Below the pieces are notes generated by a model. The model was not told the origin of the DNA, searched no databases, and saw nothing but the letters and a program-made list of their open reading frames with translations. The position numbers and the translations under genes were made by a program. Shown here piece after piece: positions 23,253-36,330 of a stretch of DNA of 64,000 nucleotides. How positions within the stretch are numbered: the first letter of the stretch is position 1; each line of letters opens with the position of its first letter. Source of the DNA: Dipteris shenzhenensis (lineage: Eukaryota; Polypodiophyta; Polypodiopsida; Gleicheniales); the NCBI GenBank assembly GCA_047967505.1, contig CM106539.1; one strand, written 5' to 3'.

Positions 23253-26200
23253 TGCAAAATAGTTTGCTGTGGTATTTTTATTTTTCCTTCTACCTCATAT
23301 CCCATGTGCTTCTTTGATTTCTTTGCCCTTGAATGCCAAGACACTATGATTGTCTCTGTCGAAACTTGAGAGACTGCTTCATCATTTGGGACCCACTCCT
23401 TCATTATACAATTAGTATATAATGTGTTGTTATCCATATTCTCCTTCCTGCCCTTTGGCTCATACCATACCGCTGTAAATGTTGTAGCTCTCCCTTGGTC
23501 ATCTCTTTGCACATCAACTACTTTTGCAACCCAAAACTTCACATTCTCATATTCATCATCCGATGGCCGAACCACAACAAAACAATCAACCTCTATATCT
23601 ACTTGTGGCATAAACTCTCTCTTCTTCGGTCCACAATATGGACGTGGGAGTAATGATACAAAATCATTTTCAAAGACTGGAGCTGGGCGCAAATCGTTAT
23701 GAACATTTGGCCAAAACATATTGCATTCTTCCTTGACATCCTTTGAGCCTCGCATTCTCTCAAGGTCCTTTATTAAATTTCGTGTCTTGTTAATTACAGT
23801 GGTAGTGTGTTCTCTCCAAGCAGGCTTCGAATCAGGATATCTCTGGAGCATTTCCTCTTTGTATGTAATAAATGCTTTTAATCCATCTATTTCACAATTA
23901 GACCTCTCATTAAATTCTTGTATAGGAGCCCATGTTGGATACCTTTCCTTGCTGGGAATTGAAGTTAAGAGACTGTAAGGTTCTTCAGGTTCCCATTTTG
24001 TATCATGAGAATACTGTTGCCATTGCATTACGGGTTTTTCATCTTTTAAAAAAAAACGAAAGTAGTGTGGATTGGTATGACCTGTCAATGCATCACCACC
24101 CGTTTGTATGAAAGGTAGAATGAAGCTCTTCCAATCATACATTCTTTCGAGCCTCTCACATACTGTACTTTCCTTACGACCACCAACTTGCCTGCCACAT
24201 CTTCTTACCAAGTCATCTATTGTCTCCACATCCTTGCATTTAAGCTCCCTTGAGACTGTGCTAAAAACTTGATCGATATCCTCATGTGTATGCCCAACAT
24301 ACAAAAATCCACATTCGACCTCATTGAAGATTCGATGAGCAACTAGCATGGAGCAGAAGGCAAACATAAGTACATTCTTATTTTCTCGCCAGCAATTATC
24401 AGCTTGTATTCTCAAAGTCGGTGGCAGGCGACCTTTTTCTGCATGTACATTGCGAATTGCCTTCATAATAGATGTTACAACTTGATTGCTATCATGTAGA
24501 TGCAAGGAATCAATCCATATATCTGCAAAGAACTTAATTCCATGCACTAACACTCCACATAGATGTGTCTTTAGAAAGTGCTTTCCTTGTAATTTAGGTG
24601 GAGTGGCAACAAAACGAGGCAATGTTGTTGTATTCTGATCCATGCCATCTACAATAAGACACATGTAGTCATTAGGATGCGAAATAGCTTGCTCCTTCCA
24701 AAATGCATATTTTTGTCTGGAATGTCGAATAAGGTCATGATGAGATTTTCGGTTTTTTTTGTATAATTCCCTTTGATTTGGACATGTTGCACTCTCAATC
24801 GCTCGCTTTAAATCATCACAGACATTGCACTTTGACATTTTTTGCCTCCTTGGGATTTTAACATATCCAAAGTTCTTCTTCCAAAGAGTATACAAAGTAT
24901 GAGAAGAAGCTACAGCATCCCCTCTTTGCCTTTGCTTTTCTGCAATAGAGTCAAATACTTCGAGCTTTGTCAAGCCCATTGGAAGGTGCATTTCAGTGAT
25001 CGCGTCACCGTTAGGGAGTTTGGTAGATATATGGGGTTGAGGCAAAGCATTTTCATGTATGAAGTCTTGTAAAATTGCTGCTGCCCTGACAGTTGAGATT
25101 CTTGATTTGGACCTTCCTCTATTACCGTGAATGCTAAATTTGTTGCCGCCCTTTGCCTTGGTGACTAAATCCCAATATGTACCATGGGATAATCCAGTAA
25201 TATTGCGATATGCCTTATTGCAAATCCTTTTTCCATTTACGAGAGGTTTTACCTTTTGTCTTGAACTTAGCCTTTTATTGCCATTCTGAAGAAAGCAAGA
25301 GAGACTTGTGAGAAGGTATTCATTTCTTTCGCTTCCCCTTCTTTGCCACACGTGTCCTCTACATTCCCTGATGTCTGCAAGATCAATGAAGCGCATACAT
25401 CTTCGCTTGCAACATAGATATCCCAATGCATTTAACATGTTCTCCTCCTTCATTACTCTCTTCCTCTTTGGTTGCTTTTGTGGATCTGCCTGGATTCTCT
25501 TTCTCTTCATGCATATGTATGACCGTTTTCGTTCCTCGTACACATTGTTATCTGTATTTATGCACTTCTTCTCCTCACATTTGTTTGTAACCAAGCATCC
25601 ATGATTGGTCGTTGCATCCTTGTTCATATCACAATCAAAGTTAAATACTGAATAATCCTCTGTTGATCTCATCCTCATTTTTAACATACTCTTAGGACCA
25701 TTCAATGAATTCAATATTCTACGAGAGTATTGAGAACCTTGAAACTCTTCCACTCCTGAGAGAACATCACTCATTGGGACATCTTGCATGGATTTCACAA
25801 ATCCACAACCTTGATTGACACCAGGTTTGTTAATATGCATGAACTCATCCACACTTGACAAGACATCGCTATTGAAACCTTTGCCCTTCTCACTGTGCAA
25901 GAATTCATCCACCCCAGATAAGGCTTCGCTTCTAAAATCATTTTGTTTCTTGGAACCAATGAACTCATCCACTCCAGATAAGATGTCACTTCTATAATTG
26001 AGTATATTGAAATCATCCACATTTGAAGTGATAGAGCCTGGCACATGGGCACGCTTTTTAGGTCCTTTGATATTGTAGTATGCGTTGTCTTTATCATTGA
26101 AAACCACGTGCCTCTTTCTCATGTTTAAAAATTGCATGCTCCATCTCATATTCTTGCCTACCTCATAGTAGGGATCACATAAGGATGTTATGTTATCAAC

Positions 26201-26650
26201 CATACCATCATCAGTGACTTTTAGAATCCTCATCTGCGCAAATGACCATTGCTCCACTTGTTCAAATCCCAATACTTCACCTTCTGCTACAATCTTATTT
26301 GCAAATGATCTCATTTGTAGAATGTCCCCTATAGTAAAATCCAAGGTGGTGCACTTTGTATTCTTGATAATGTCTGTTGCATAAGTCTCATCTTTGTCCC
26401 ATGCTATAAATGATTTGTTGGATGTATTGTAGGGCATAACATCTCCAAGTGTTTCCATATCTCCACATTTATACTTTAGCTCAACATGTGCGCTAAGAAT
26501 CTTTGATACAGTAACTGCTACCTTATCTTCGCCAAGTCTTCGAAAGTGGCAAAGAGAATTGGGATCACTATCATGGATTGTAGCAAATGCAACTACTTCT
26601 CTTTTGCTACATAAAATCACATCCATCCCTGGAACAAAATCTATAGCCAT
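23180..26650 (-). CDS. DUF7869-type transposase-like protein, intact copy
   Basis: A single uninterrupted frame of 1156 aa. I start it at ATG 26650 (MAIDF); the frame is open a little further upstream but only with TTG. Residues about 215-305 carry four degenerate repeats of SDxLSGVDEF. A zinc-ribbon-like CNVC is at 608-611. The central domain I recognise as DUF7869 has D668 (VDGMDQ), D751 (QADNCWRENKN) and H787-x-H-E-D-x-D (VGHTHEDIDQ). Spaced acidic/His residues behind a zinc motif resemble a DDE/RNase-H transposase core, but no biochemical role is known to me. The last 170 residues contain a chromatin-reader-like stretch (CFVVVRP, FWVAKVV, VWYEP). It converges with the Ulp1-like gene across the unit. 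The 182-bp satellite starts about 110 bp upstream of the ATG. Nuclear action is likely but inferred. Confidence 0.85.
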   Translation of the reverse strand: MAIDFVPGMDVILCSKREVVAFATIHDSDPNSLCHFRRLGEDKVAVTVSKILSAHVELKYKCGDMETLGDVMPYNTSNKSFIAWDKDETYATDIIKNTKCTTLDFTIGDILQMRSFANKIVAEGEVLGFEQVEQWSFAQMRILKVTDDGMVDNITSLCDPYYEVGKNMRWSMQFLNMRKRHVVFNDKDNAYYNIKGPKKRAHVPGSITSNVDDFNILNYRSDILSGVDEFIGSKKQNDFRSEALSGVDEFLHSEKGKGFNSDVLSSVDEFMHINKPGVNQGCGFVKSMQDVPMSDVLSGVEEFQGSQYSRRILNSLNGPKSMLKMRMRSTEDYSVFNFDCDMNKDATTNHGCLVTNKCEEKKCINTDNNVYEERKRSYICMKRKRIQADPQKQPKRKRVMKEENMLNALGYLCCKRRCMRFIDLADIRECRGHVWQRRGSERNEYLLTSLSCFLQNGNKRLSSRQKVKPLVNGKRICNKAYRNITGLSHGTYWDLVTKAKGGNKFSIHGNRGRSKSRISTVRAAAILQDFIHENALPQPHISTKLPNGDAITEMHLPMGLTKLEVFDSIAEKQRQRGDAVASSHTLYTLWKKNFGYVKIPRRQKMSKCNVCDDLKRAIESATCPNQRELYKKNRKSHHDLIRHSRQKYAFWKEQAISHPNDYMCLIVDGMDQNTTTLPRFVATPPKLQGKHFLKTHLCGVLVHGIKFFADIWIDSLHLHDSNQVVTSIMKAIRNVHAEKGRLPPTLRIQADNCWRENKNVLMFAFCSMLVAHRIFNEVECGFLYVGHTHEDIDQVFSTVSRELKCKDVETIDDLVRRCGRQVGGRKESTVCERLERMYDWKSFILPFIQTGGDALTGHTNPHYFRFFLKDEKPVMQWQQYSHDTKWEPEEPYSLLTSIPSKERYPTWAPIQEFNERSNCEIDGLKAFITYKEEMLQRYPDSKPAWREHTTTVINKTRNLIKDLERMRGSKDVKEECNMFWPNVHNDLRPAPVFENDFVSLLPRPYCGPKKREFMPQVDIEVDCFVVVRPSDDEYENVKFWVAKVVDVQRDDQGRATTFTAVWYEPKGRKENMDNNTLYTNCIMKEWVPNDEAVSQVSTETIIVSWHSRAKKSKKHMGYEVEGKIKIPQQTILHIHEFLRMLAMEEVEGDSANEECP

Positions 26651-26759
26651 CTCCTTTGTGAGAGTCCTTCGCAAGCAAGCTGCAGTGGCAACAATTACAT
26701 AAATATTAGTCTCTTTTTAATAATCTACTTATTTATTATAATTTTTAATTAGTACTTAA

Positions 26760-29700
26760 TTTATTAGTGGGAGAAGTTATGCGATCAAATACTCATCAGA
26801 TGGACATGCCAAGTTATCCTTTGCATGGTCAATCTAGCATTAAATACTATTTTTGCTCTAGTGTCATGCACATCCGTAAAAAAACATGAGCCTACTAGGT
26901 ACGTTATCCAATCAAACACTAGGTACGGATGCGGGTGCCACTTTGCATGTAAGTCAATTCCACCTAGTTGAGGTGTACAAAAAGTGTTGTGCCCATCGGA
27001 TATGCTTTGCATGGTCCATCGAGCATTAAATACTATTTTTGCTCCTATCATGCACATCCATAAAAAAAACACGCTGCTAGGTGTGTTATCCGATTAAGTA
27101 CTTATGCGATGGGAATGCCACTTTGCATGTAAGTCAATTCCACCTAGTTGAAGGTGTGTGCAAAGTATTGTGCCCATCCAATATGCTTTGCATTGTCGAT
27201 CAAGCATAACACACTATTTCTGCCTTACTGTCATGCACAACCATATAAAAACATGGCCATAGGTGTGTTATTCAAATAAGTACTTATCAGATGGGGGCTC
27301 CACTTTGCACGCAAGTCCGTTTTAACTACATTGAGGTGCATGCAAAGTATTGTCACCATCGGATATGATTTGCATGGTCGATCACGCATTATACACCATT
27401 TTTTCCCTAGTGGTATGCACATCCGCAAAAAAACACGCCCTTGGGTATGTTATCTGACCAAGTACTTATCGGATGGATGTGCCTCTTTGACAACATTTTA
27501 ATAACAATTAGGTTGAGGTATAGGAAAAGTATTATGCCCATCGGATATGCTTTGCATGGTCGATCGAGCATTAAATACCATTTTTGCCTTAGTGCCATGC
27601 ACATTCGTAAAAAAACACGCTGCTAGGTGTGTTATCCGATCAAGAACTTATGCAATGGGAATGCCACTTTGCATGTGAGTCAATTACACCTAGTTGAAGA
27701 TGTGTGCAAATTATCGTGGCCATCCAATATGATTTGCATGGCTGATTGAGCATTAAATACCATTTTTGCCTTAGTGCCATGCACATCCGTAAAAAAACAC
27801 GCTGCTAGGTGTGTTATCTGATCAAGCACTTATGCGATGGGCGTGCCACTTTGCATGTAAGTCAATTACACCTAGTTGAAGGTGTGTGCAAAGTATTGTG
27901 TTCATCGGATATGCTTTGTATTGTCGATCGAGCATAACACATCGTTTCTGCCTTAGTGTCATGCACAACCATATAAAAATACGGCCATAGGTGTGATATT
28001 CAAATAAGTACTTATCAGATGGGGGATCCACTTTGCACGCAAGTTCGTTTCAACTACGTTGAGGTGCATGCAACGTATTGTCACCATCAAATATGATTTG
28101 CATGGTCGATCACGCATTATATACTATTTTTTTCCTAATGATATGCACATCCGCAAAAAAACACGCCATTAGGTGTGTTATTTGACCAAGTACTTATCGG
28201 ATGGGTGTGCCTCATTGAGAACATTTCAATACCACCTAGGTTGAGGCGTACGAAAAGTTTTGTGCCCATCGGATATCCTTTGCATGGTCTATCGAGCATT
28301 AAATACTATTTTTACTCTAGTGTCATGCACATCCGTCAAAAAACACGTTTCTAGGTATGTTATAGGATCAAGCACTTATGGGATGGGCATGCCACTTTGC
28401 ATGTAAGTCGATTCTAGCTAGTTGAAGGTGTGTGCAAAGTATCGTGCCCATCGGATATGCTTTGCATGGTCGATCGAGCATTAAATACCATTTTTGCCTT
28501 AGTGCCATGCACATCCGTAAAAAAACACGCTGCTAGGTGTGTTATCTGATCAAGCACTTATGCGATGGGCGTGCCACTTTGCATGTAAGTCAATTACACC
28601 TAGTTGAAGGTGTGTGCAAAGTATTGTATTCATCGGATATGCTTTGCATTGTCGATCAAGCATAACACACCGTTTTTGCCTTAGTGTCATGCACAACCAT
28701 ATAAAAACACGGCCATAGGTGTGTTATTCAAATAAGTACTTATCAGATGGGGGCTCCACTTTGCACGCAAGTCCGTTTTAACTACATTGAGGTGCGTGCA
28801 AAGTATTGTCACCATCGGATATGATTTGCATGGTCGATCACGCATTATACACCATTTTTTTCCTAATGATATGCACATCCGCAAAAATACACGCCATTAG
28901 GTGTGTTATCTGACCAAGTACTTATCGAATGGGTGTGCCTCATTGAGAACATTTCAATACCACCTAGGTTAAGACGTAAGAAACGTTTTGTGTCCATCGG
29001 ATATGCTTTGCATGGTCGATCGAGCATTAAATACTATTTTTGCTCTAGTGTCATGCACATCCGTCAAAAAACACGTTGCTAGGTATGTAATCCAATCAAG
29101 CACTTATGGGATGCGCGTGCCGCTTTGCATATAAGTCTATTCCACCTAGTTGAAGGTGTGTGCAAAGTATCGTGCCCATCGGATATGCTTTGCATGATGG
29201 ATCGAGCATTAAATACCATTTTTGCCTTAGTGCCATGCACATCCGTAAAAAAACACGCTACTAGGTGTGTTATCTGACCAATTACATATCGGATGGGTGT
29301 GCCTCATTGCGAACATTTCAATACCACCTAGGTTGAGGCATACGAAAAGTTTTGTGCCCATCGGATATGCTTTGCATGGTCGATCGAGCATTAAATACTA
29401 TTTTTGCTCTAGTGTCATGCACATCCGTCAAAAAACACGCTTCTAGGTATGTTATCCGATCAAGAACTTATGGGATGGGCGTGCCACTTTGCATGTAAGT
29501 CGATTCCACCTAGTTGAAGTTGTGTGCAAAGTATTGTGCCCATCGGATATGCTTTGCATTGTCGATCAAGCATAAAACACCGTTTTTATCTTAGTGTCAT
29601 GCACATTCGTAAAAAAACGCAGTCCTAGATGTGTTATTCAAACTAGTACTTATCGGATAAGGGCTCCAATTTGCATGCAAGTCCGTTTCCACTAGGTTGA

Positions 29701-32700
29701 GGTGTGTGCAAAGTATTGTCACCATCGGATATGATTTGCATGGTTGATCACGCATTATACACCGTTTTTTTCCTAGTGGTATGCACATCCGCAAAAAAAC
29801 ACGCCCTTAGGTATGTTATCTGACCAAGTACTTATCGGATGGGTGTGCCTCTTTGACAACATTTTAATACCACCTAGGTTGAGGTATGAGAAAAGTATTA
29901 TGCCCATCGGATATGCTTTGCATGGTCGATCGAGTAGTAAATACCATTTTTGCCTTAGTGCCATGCACATCCGTAAAAAAACACGCTCCTAGGTGTGTTA
30001 TCCGATCAAGCACTTATGCGATGGGAATGCCACTTTGCATGTAAGTCAATTCCACCTAGTTGAAAGTGTGTGAAAAGTATTGTGCCCATCAGATATCCTT
30101 TGCATGGTCAATCGAGTATTAAATACTATTTTTACTCTAGTGTCATGCACTTCCGTCAAAAAACACGCTGCTAGGTATGTTATCCAATCAAGCACTTATG
30201 GGATGGGTGTGCCACTTTGCATGTAAGTCGATTCCACCTAGTTGAAGGTGCGTGCAAAGTTTTGTGCCCATCGGATATGCTTTGCATTGTCGATCAAGCA
30301 TAAGACACCGTTTTTGCCTTGGTGTCATGCACAACCATGAAAAAACACGGTCCTAGGTGTATTATTCAAACTAGTACTTATCGGATAAGGGCTCCAATTT
30401 GCATGCAAGTCCGTTTCCACTAGGTTGAGGTGTAAAGTATTGTCACCATCGGATATGATTTGCATGGTTGATCACGCATTATACACTGTTTTTTCCCTAG
30501 TGGTATGCACATCCGCAAAAAAACACGCCCTTAGGTATGTTATCTGACCAAGTGCTTATCGGATGGGTGTGCCTCTTTGACAACATTTTAATACGACCTA
30601 AGTTGAAGTATAGGAAAAGTATTTTACCCATTGGATATGCTTTGCATGGTCGATCGAGCATTAAATACCATTTTTGCCTTAGTGCCATGCACATCCGTAA
30701 AAAAACACGCTGCTAGGTGTGTTATCCGATCAAGCACTTATGCGATGGGAATGCCACTTTGCATGTAAATCAATTCCACCTAGTTGAAGGATCGTGCCAA
30801 TCGCGGATATGCTTTGCATGGTCGATCGAGCATTAAATACCATTTTTGCCTTAGTGCCATGCACATCCGTTAAAAAACACACTTCTACGTTTGTTATCTG
30901 ATCAAGCACTTATGCGATGGGCGTGCCACTTTTCATGTAAGTCAATTCCACCTAGTTGAAGGTGTGTGCAAAGTATTGTGCCCATCGGATATGCTTTGCA
31001 TGGTCGATCGACCATTAAATACTATTTTTGCTCTAGTTTCATGCACATCCGTAAAAAAACACGCTGATAGGTATGTTATCCAATCAAGCACTTACGGGAT
31101 GGGCGTGCCACTTTGCATGTAAGTCAATTCCACCTAGTTAAAGGTATGTGCAAAGTATTGTGCCCATCGGATATGCTTTGCATGGTTGATCGAGCATTAA
31201 ATACCATTTTTGCCTTAGTGCCATGCACATCCGTAAAAAAATACGATGCTAGGTGTGTTATCTGATCAAGCACTTATGCGATGGGCGTGCCACTTTGCAT
31301 GTAAGTTAATTCCACCTAGTTGAAGGTGTGTACAAAGTATTGTGCCCATCGGATATGCTTTGCATTGTCGATCAAGCATAACACACTGTTTTTGCCTTAG
31401 TGTCATGCACAACCATATAAAAACACGGCCATAGGTGTGTTATTCAAATAAATACTTATCAGATGAGGCCTCCACTTTGCACGCAAGTCCGTTTTAACTA
31501 CGTTGAGGTGCGTGCAAAGTATTGTCACCATCGAATATGATTTACATGGTCGATCACGCATTATACACCGTTTTTCCCCTAGTGGCATGCACATTCGCAA
31601 AAAAACACGCCCTTAGGTATGTTATCTGACCAAGTACTTATCAGATGGGTGTGCCTCTTTGACAACATTTTAATACAACCTAAGTTGAGGTATAGGTAAA
31701 GTATTATGCCCATCAGATATGCTTTGCATGGTCGATCGAGCATTAAATTCCATTTTTGCCTTAGTGCCATGCACATCCGTAAAAAAACACGCTGCTAGGT
31801 GTGTTATCCGATCAAGCACTTATGCGATGGGCGTGCCACTTTTCATGTAAGTCAATTCCACCTAGTTGAAGGTGTGTGCAAAGTATTGTGCCCATCGGAT
31901 ATGCTTTGCATGGTCGATCGACCATTAAATACTATTTTTGCTCTAGTTTCATGCACATCCGTAAAAAAACACGCTGATAGGTATGTTATCCAATCAAGCA
32001 CTTACGGGATGGGCGTGCCACTTTGCATGTAAGTCAATTCCACCTAGTTAAAGGTATGTGCAAAGTATTGTGCCCATCGGATATGCTTTGCATGGTTGAT
32101 CGAGCATTAAATACCATTTTTGCCTTAGTGCCATGCACATCCGTAAAAAAATACGATGCTAGGTGTGTTATCTGATCAAGCACTTATGCGATGGGCGTGC
32201 CACTTTGCATGTAAGTTAATTCCACCTAGTTGAAGGTGTGTGCAAAGTATTGTGCCCATCGGATATGCTTTGCATTGTCGATCAAGCATAACACACTGTT
32301 TTTGCCTTAGTGTCATGCACAACCATATAAAAACACGGCCATAGGTGTGTTATTCAAATAAATACTTATCAGATGAGGCCTCCACTTTGCACGCAAGTCC
32401 GTTTTAACTACGTTGAGGTGCGTGCAAAGTATTGTCACCATCGGATATGATTTACATGGTCGATCACGCATTATACACCGTTTTTTCCCTAGTGGCATGC
32501 ACATTCGCAAAAAAACACGCCCTTAGGTATGTTATCTGACCAAGTACTTATCAGATGGGTGTGCCTCTTTGACAACATTTTAATACAACCTAAGTTGAGG
32601 TATAGGTAAAGTATTATGCCCATCAGATATGCTTTGCATGGTCGATCGAGCATTAAATTCCATTTTTGCCTTAGTGCCATGCACATCCGTAAAAAAACAC

Positions 32701-35545
32701 GCTGCTAGGTGTGTTATCCGATCAAGCACTTATGCGATGGGAATGCCACTTTGCATGTAAGTCAATTCCACTTAGTTGAAGGTGTGTGCAAAGTATCGTG
32801 CCCATCGAATATGCTTTGCATGGTCGATCGAGCATTAAATTTCATTTTTGCCTTAGTGCCATGCACATCCGTAAAAAAACACGCTGCTAGGTGTGTTATC
32901 TGATCAAGCACTTATGCGATGGGCGTGCCACTTTGCATGTAAGTCAATTCCACCTAGTTAAAGGTATGTGCAAAGTATTGTGCCCATCGGATATGCTTTG
33001 CATGGTGGATCAAGCATTAAATACCATTTTTACCTTAGTGCCATGCACATCCGTAAAAAAACACGCTGCTAGGTGTGTTATCTGATCAAGCACTTATGCG
33101 ATGGGCGTGCCACTTTGCATGTAAGTTAATTCCACCTAGTTGAAGGTGTGTGCAAAGTATTGTGCCCATCGGATATGCTTTGCATTGTCGATCAAGCATA
33201 ACACACTGTTTTTGCCTTAGTGTCATGCACAACCATATAAAAACACGGCCATAGGTGTGTTATTCAAATAAATACTTATCAGATGGGGCCTCCACTTTGC
33301 ACGCAAGTCCGTTTTAACTACGTTGAGGTGCGTGCAAAGTATTGTCACCATCAGATATGATTTGCATGGTCGATCACGCATTATACATCATTTTTTTCCT
33401 AATGACATGCACATTCACAAAAAAACACGCCATTAGGTGTGTTATTTGACCAAGTACTTATCGGATGGGTGTGCCTCATTGAGAACATTTCAATACCACC
33501 TAGGTTGAGGCGTACGAAAAGTTTTGTGCCCATCGGATATCCTTTGCATGGTCTATCGAGCATTAAATTCTATTTTTACTCTAGTGTCATGCACATCCGT
33601 CAAAAAACACGTTTCTAGGTATGTTATAGGATCAAGCACTTATGGGACGGGCATGCCACTTTGCATGTAAGTCGATTCTACCTAGTTGAAGGTGTGTGCA
33701 AAGTATTGTGCCCATCGGATATGATTTGCATTGTCGATCAAGCATAAAACACCGTTTTTATCTTAGTGTCATGCACATTCGTAAAAAAACGCAGTCCTAG
33801 ATGTGTTATTCAAACTAGTACTTATCGGATGGGGGCTCTAGTTTGCACGCAAGTCCGTTTCAACTAGTTTGAGGTGTGTGCAAAGTATTGTCACCTTCGG
33901 ATATGATTTGCATGGTTGATCAAGCATAACAGACCGGTTTTGCCTTAGTGTCATGCACAATCATATAAAAACACGGCCATAGGTGTGTTATTCAAATAAG
34001 TACTTATCAGATGGGGGCTCCACTTTGAACGCAAGTCCGTTTTAAGTACATTGAGGTGCATGCAAAGTATTGTCACCATCGGATATGATTTGCATGGTCG
34101 ATCACGCATTATACACCATTTTTTCCCTAGTGGTATGCACATCCGCAAAAAAACACGCCCTTGGGTATGTTATCTGACCAAGTACTTATCGGATGGATGT
34201 GCCTCTTTGACGACATTTTAATAACAATTAGGTTGAGGTATAGGAAAAGTATTATGCCCATCGGATATGCTTTGCATGGTCGATCGAGCATTAAATACCA
34301 TTTTTGCCTTAGTGCCATGCACATCCGTAAAAAAACACGCTGCTAGGTGTGTTATCCGATCAAGCACTTATGCGATGGGAATGCCACTTTGCATGTAAGT
34401 CAATTCCACCTAGTTGAAGGTGTGTGCAAAGTATCGTGCCCATCGGATATGCTTTGCATGGTCGATCGAGCATTAAATTCCATTTTTGCCTTAGTGCCAT
34501 GCACATTCGTAAAAAAACACACTGCTAGGTGTGTTATCTGATCAAGAACTTATGCGATGGGCGTGCCACTTTGCATGTAAGTCAATTACACCTAGTTGAA
34601 GGTGTGTGCAAAGTATCGTGCCCATCGGATATGCTTTGCATTGTCGATCAAGCATAAGACACCGTTTTTGCCTTAGTGTCATGCACAACCATATAAAAAC
34701 ACGGCCATAGGTGTGTTATTCAAATAAATATTTATCATATGGGGGCTCCACTTTGCACGCAAGTCCGTTTTAACTACGTTGAGGTGCGTGCAAAGTATTG
34801 TCACCATCGGATATGATTTGCATGGTCGATCACGCATTATACATCATTTTTTTCCTAATGACATGCACATTCACAAAAAAACACGCCATTAGGTGTGTTA
34901 TCTGACCAAGTACTTATCGGATGGGTGTGCCTCATTGAGAACATTTCAATACCACCTAGGTTGAGGCGTACGAAAAGTTTTGTGCCCATCGGATATCCTT
35001 TGCATGGTCTATCGAGCATTAAATACTATTTTTACTCTAGTGTCATGCACATCCGTCAAAAAACACGTTTCTAGGTATGTTATAGGATCAAGCACTTATG
35101 GGATGGGCATGCCACTTTGCATGTAAGTCGATTCTACCTAGTTGAAGGTGTGTGCAAAGTATTGTGCCCATCGGATATGCTTTGCATTGTCGATCAAGCA
35201 TAAAACACCATTATTGCCTTAGTGTCATGCATAATCGTCAAAAAACACGATCGTAGGTGTATTTTTCGAACAAGTACTTATCGGATGGGGATGCCACTTT
35301 GCACACAAGTCAATACTGCCTAGGTTGAGGAACGTGTAAAGTCTTGTGTCCATTGGATATGCTTTGCATAGTCTGTCTCACATGATACACCATTTTGTTC
35401 CTAGTGTTATGCACAATCGTCATAAAATACATAGGAGGTGTGTTATCCGAACAAGTACTTATGAGATGGGTGCACCACTTTGAATGCAAGTCAATAAGAC
35501 CTAGGTTGAGGAGTGTACAAAGTTTTATGCCCATTGGAGAAATGT
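26760..35545. repeat. 182-bp satellite array (large copy)
   Basis: About 48 head-to-tail monomers of 182 bp; consecutive copies of GCACATCCGTAAAAAAACAC at 32681, 32863, 33045 and so on keep that spacing. Conserved words include GATATGCTTTGCATGGTCGA and AAGTACTTATCGGATGGG. Several monomer types alternate, and a higher-order repeat of five monomers (910 bp) is visible: about 30946-31850 is nearly repeated at 31856-32760. Monomers at both ends are more divergent. The recurring 65-residue frames come from the monomer, whose length is not a multiple of three, so coding is unlikely. It directly abuts the DUF7869 gene 5' end. Confidence 0.95.
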
Positions 35546-36300
35546 AGATGCGATAATATTAGAAAATTCTCGGTATATGTATATGTGTGTGTGTGTGTGG
35601 CAAACAATTTTGGCACAAAGTAAACACCTAGTGCACAAATTATGCACTTCATACCTTGAGTAAATAAGCTTGTTGATGAGGATAAATATACCCTTGAATA
35701 AAAGCACAGTTGTTGTATGACCACAATAGGATCGCTTTGACACCTGTGATTTTGCCCATATGTAAGTTTACAAATAGTATAAAAAATCATGTAATAATAT
35801 ATTAATAGTTTGCAAATGTGTATAGCAAGTGAGTAATGGGAAGTGGAAGTGGGAATGAGGAGGGAGGAGTGGAATAGGATAGGGAAGTAATAAGGGTGTA
35901 TGATAATTAGTATAAAAAATAGTATAATAATATATTAATAGTTTTTAAATGGCAAGTGAGTAATGGGAAGTGGAAGTGAGAGTGGGGAGGGAAGAATGGA
36001 ATGGGAGAGGGGAAAGTAATAGGGGAGTAGGCTAATAAGGGAGTGAAATGAGTGAGGAAGTTAATAGGGGATGAAAAAGAGAAGGGTGAGATGGGGAAAT
36101 ATGGGATTTTGGAAAATGGGACGTGGTGGAAATGTGGGATGGGAGTGGTGGCAATGGGGAGGAAGAAGAAATGGATGGATGGGAGGAGAGCTAATGGATG
36201 AGGGATGGGGGTTCAATAGGAGAGGGGGAGTAATGGGAGCCAATGGGAGAGGAGATAAATGAAAAGCCAATAGGAGAGAGGGGAGGAATGGAAAGCCAAT
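35546..36300. other. Spacer with (TG)n, a duplication of about 130 bp and purine-rich DNA
   Basis: A short (TG)n lies at 35583-35599. The word TAATATATTAATAGTTT plus GCAAGTGAGTAATGGGAAGTG occurs at about 35790-35850 and again at 35925-35980. From 35830 the plus strand becomes purine-rich (GGGAATGAGGAGGG-type). No gene is supported. The matching part of the second unit is deleted. Confidence 0.6.
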
Positions 36301-36330
36301 AGGAGAGGAGGAGGAAAACCTAATTTTTCT

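Noticed and set aside
26651-26674. Upstream TTG start for the DUF7869 protein
   Set aside because: Nuclear genes start at ATG; ATG 26650 is the first in frame and is conserved at 59191.
27231-34541. Recurring 65-residue frames in the satellite
   Set aside because: The 182-bp monomer is not a multiple of three, so frames shift between monomers; no single frame persists across the array.
26760-35545. CRISPR-like array
   Set aside because: Whole 182-bp monomers repeat without unique spacers, and the sequence is eukaryotic.
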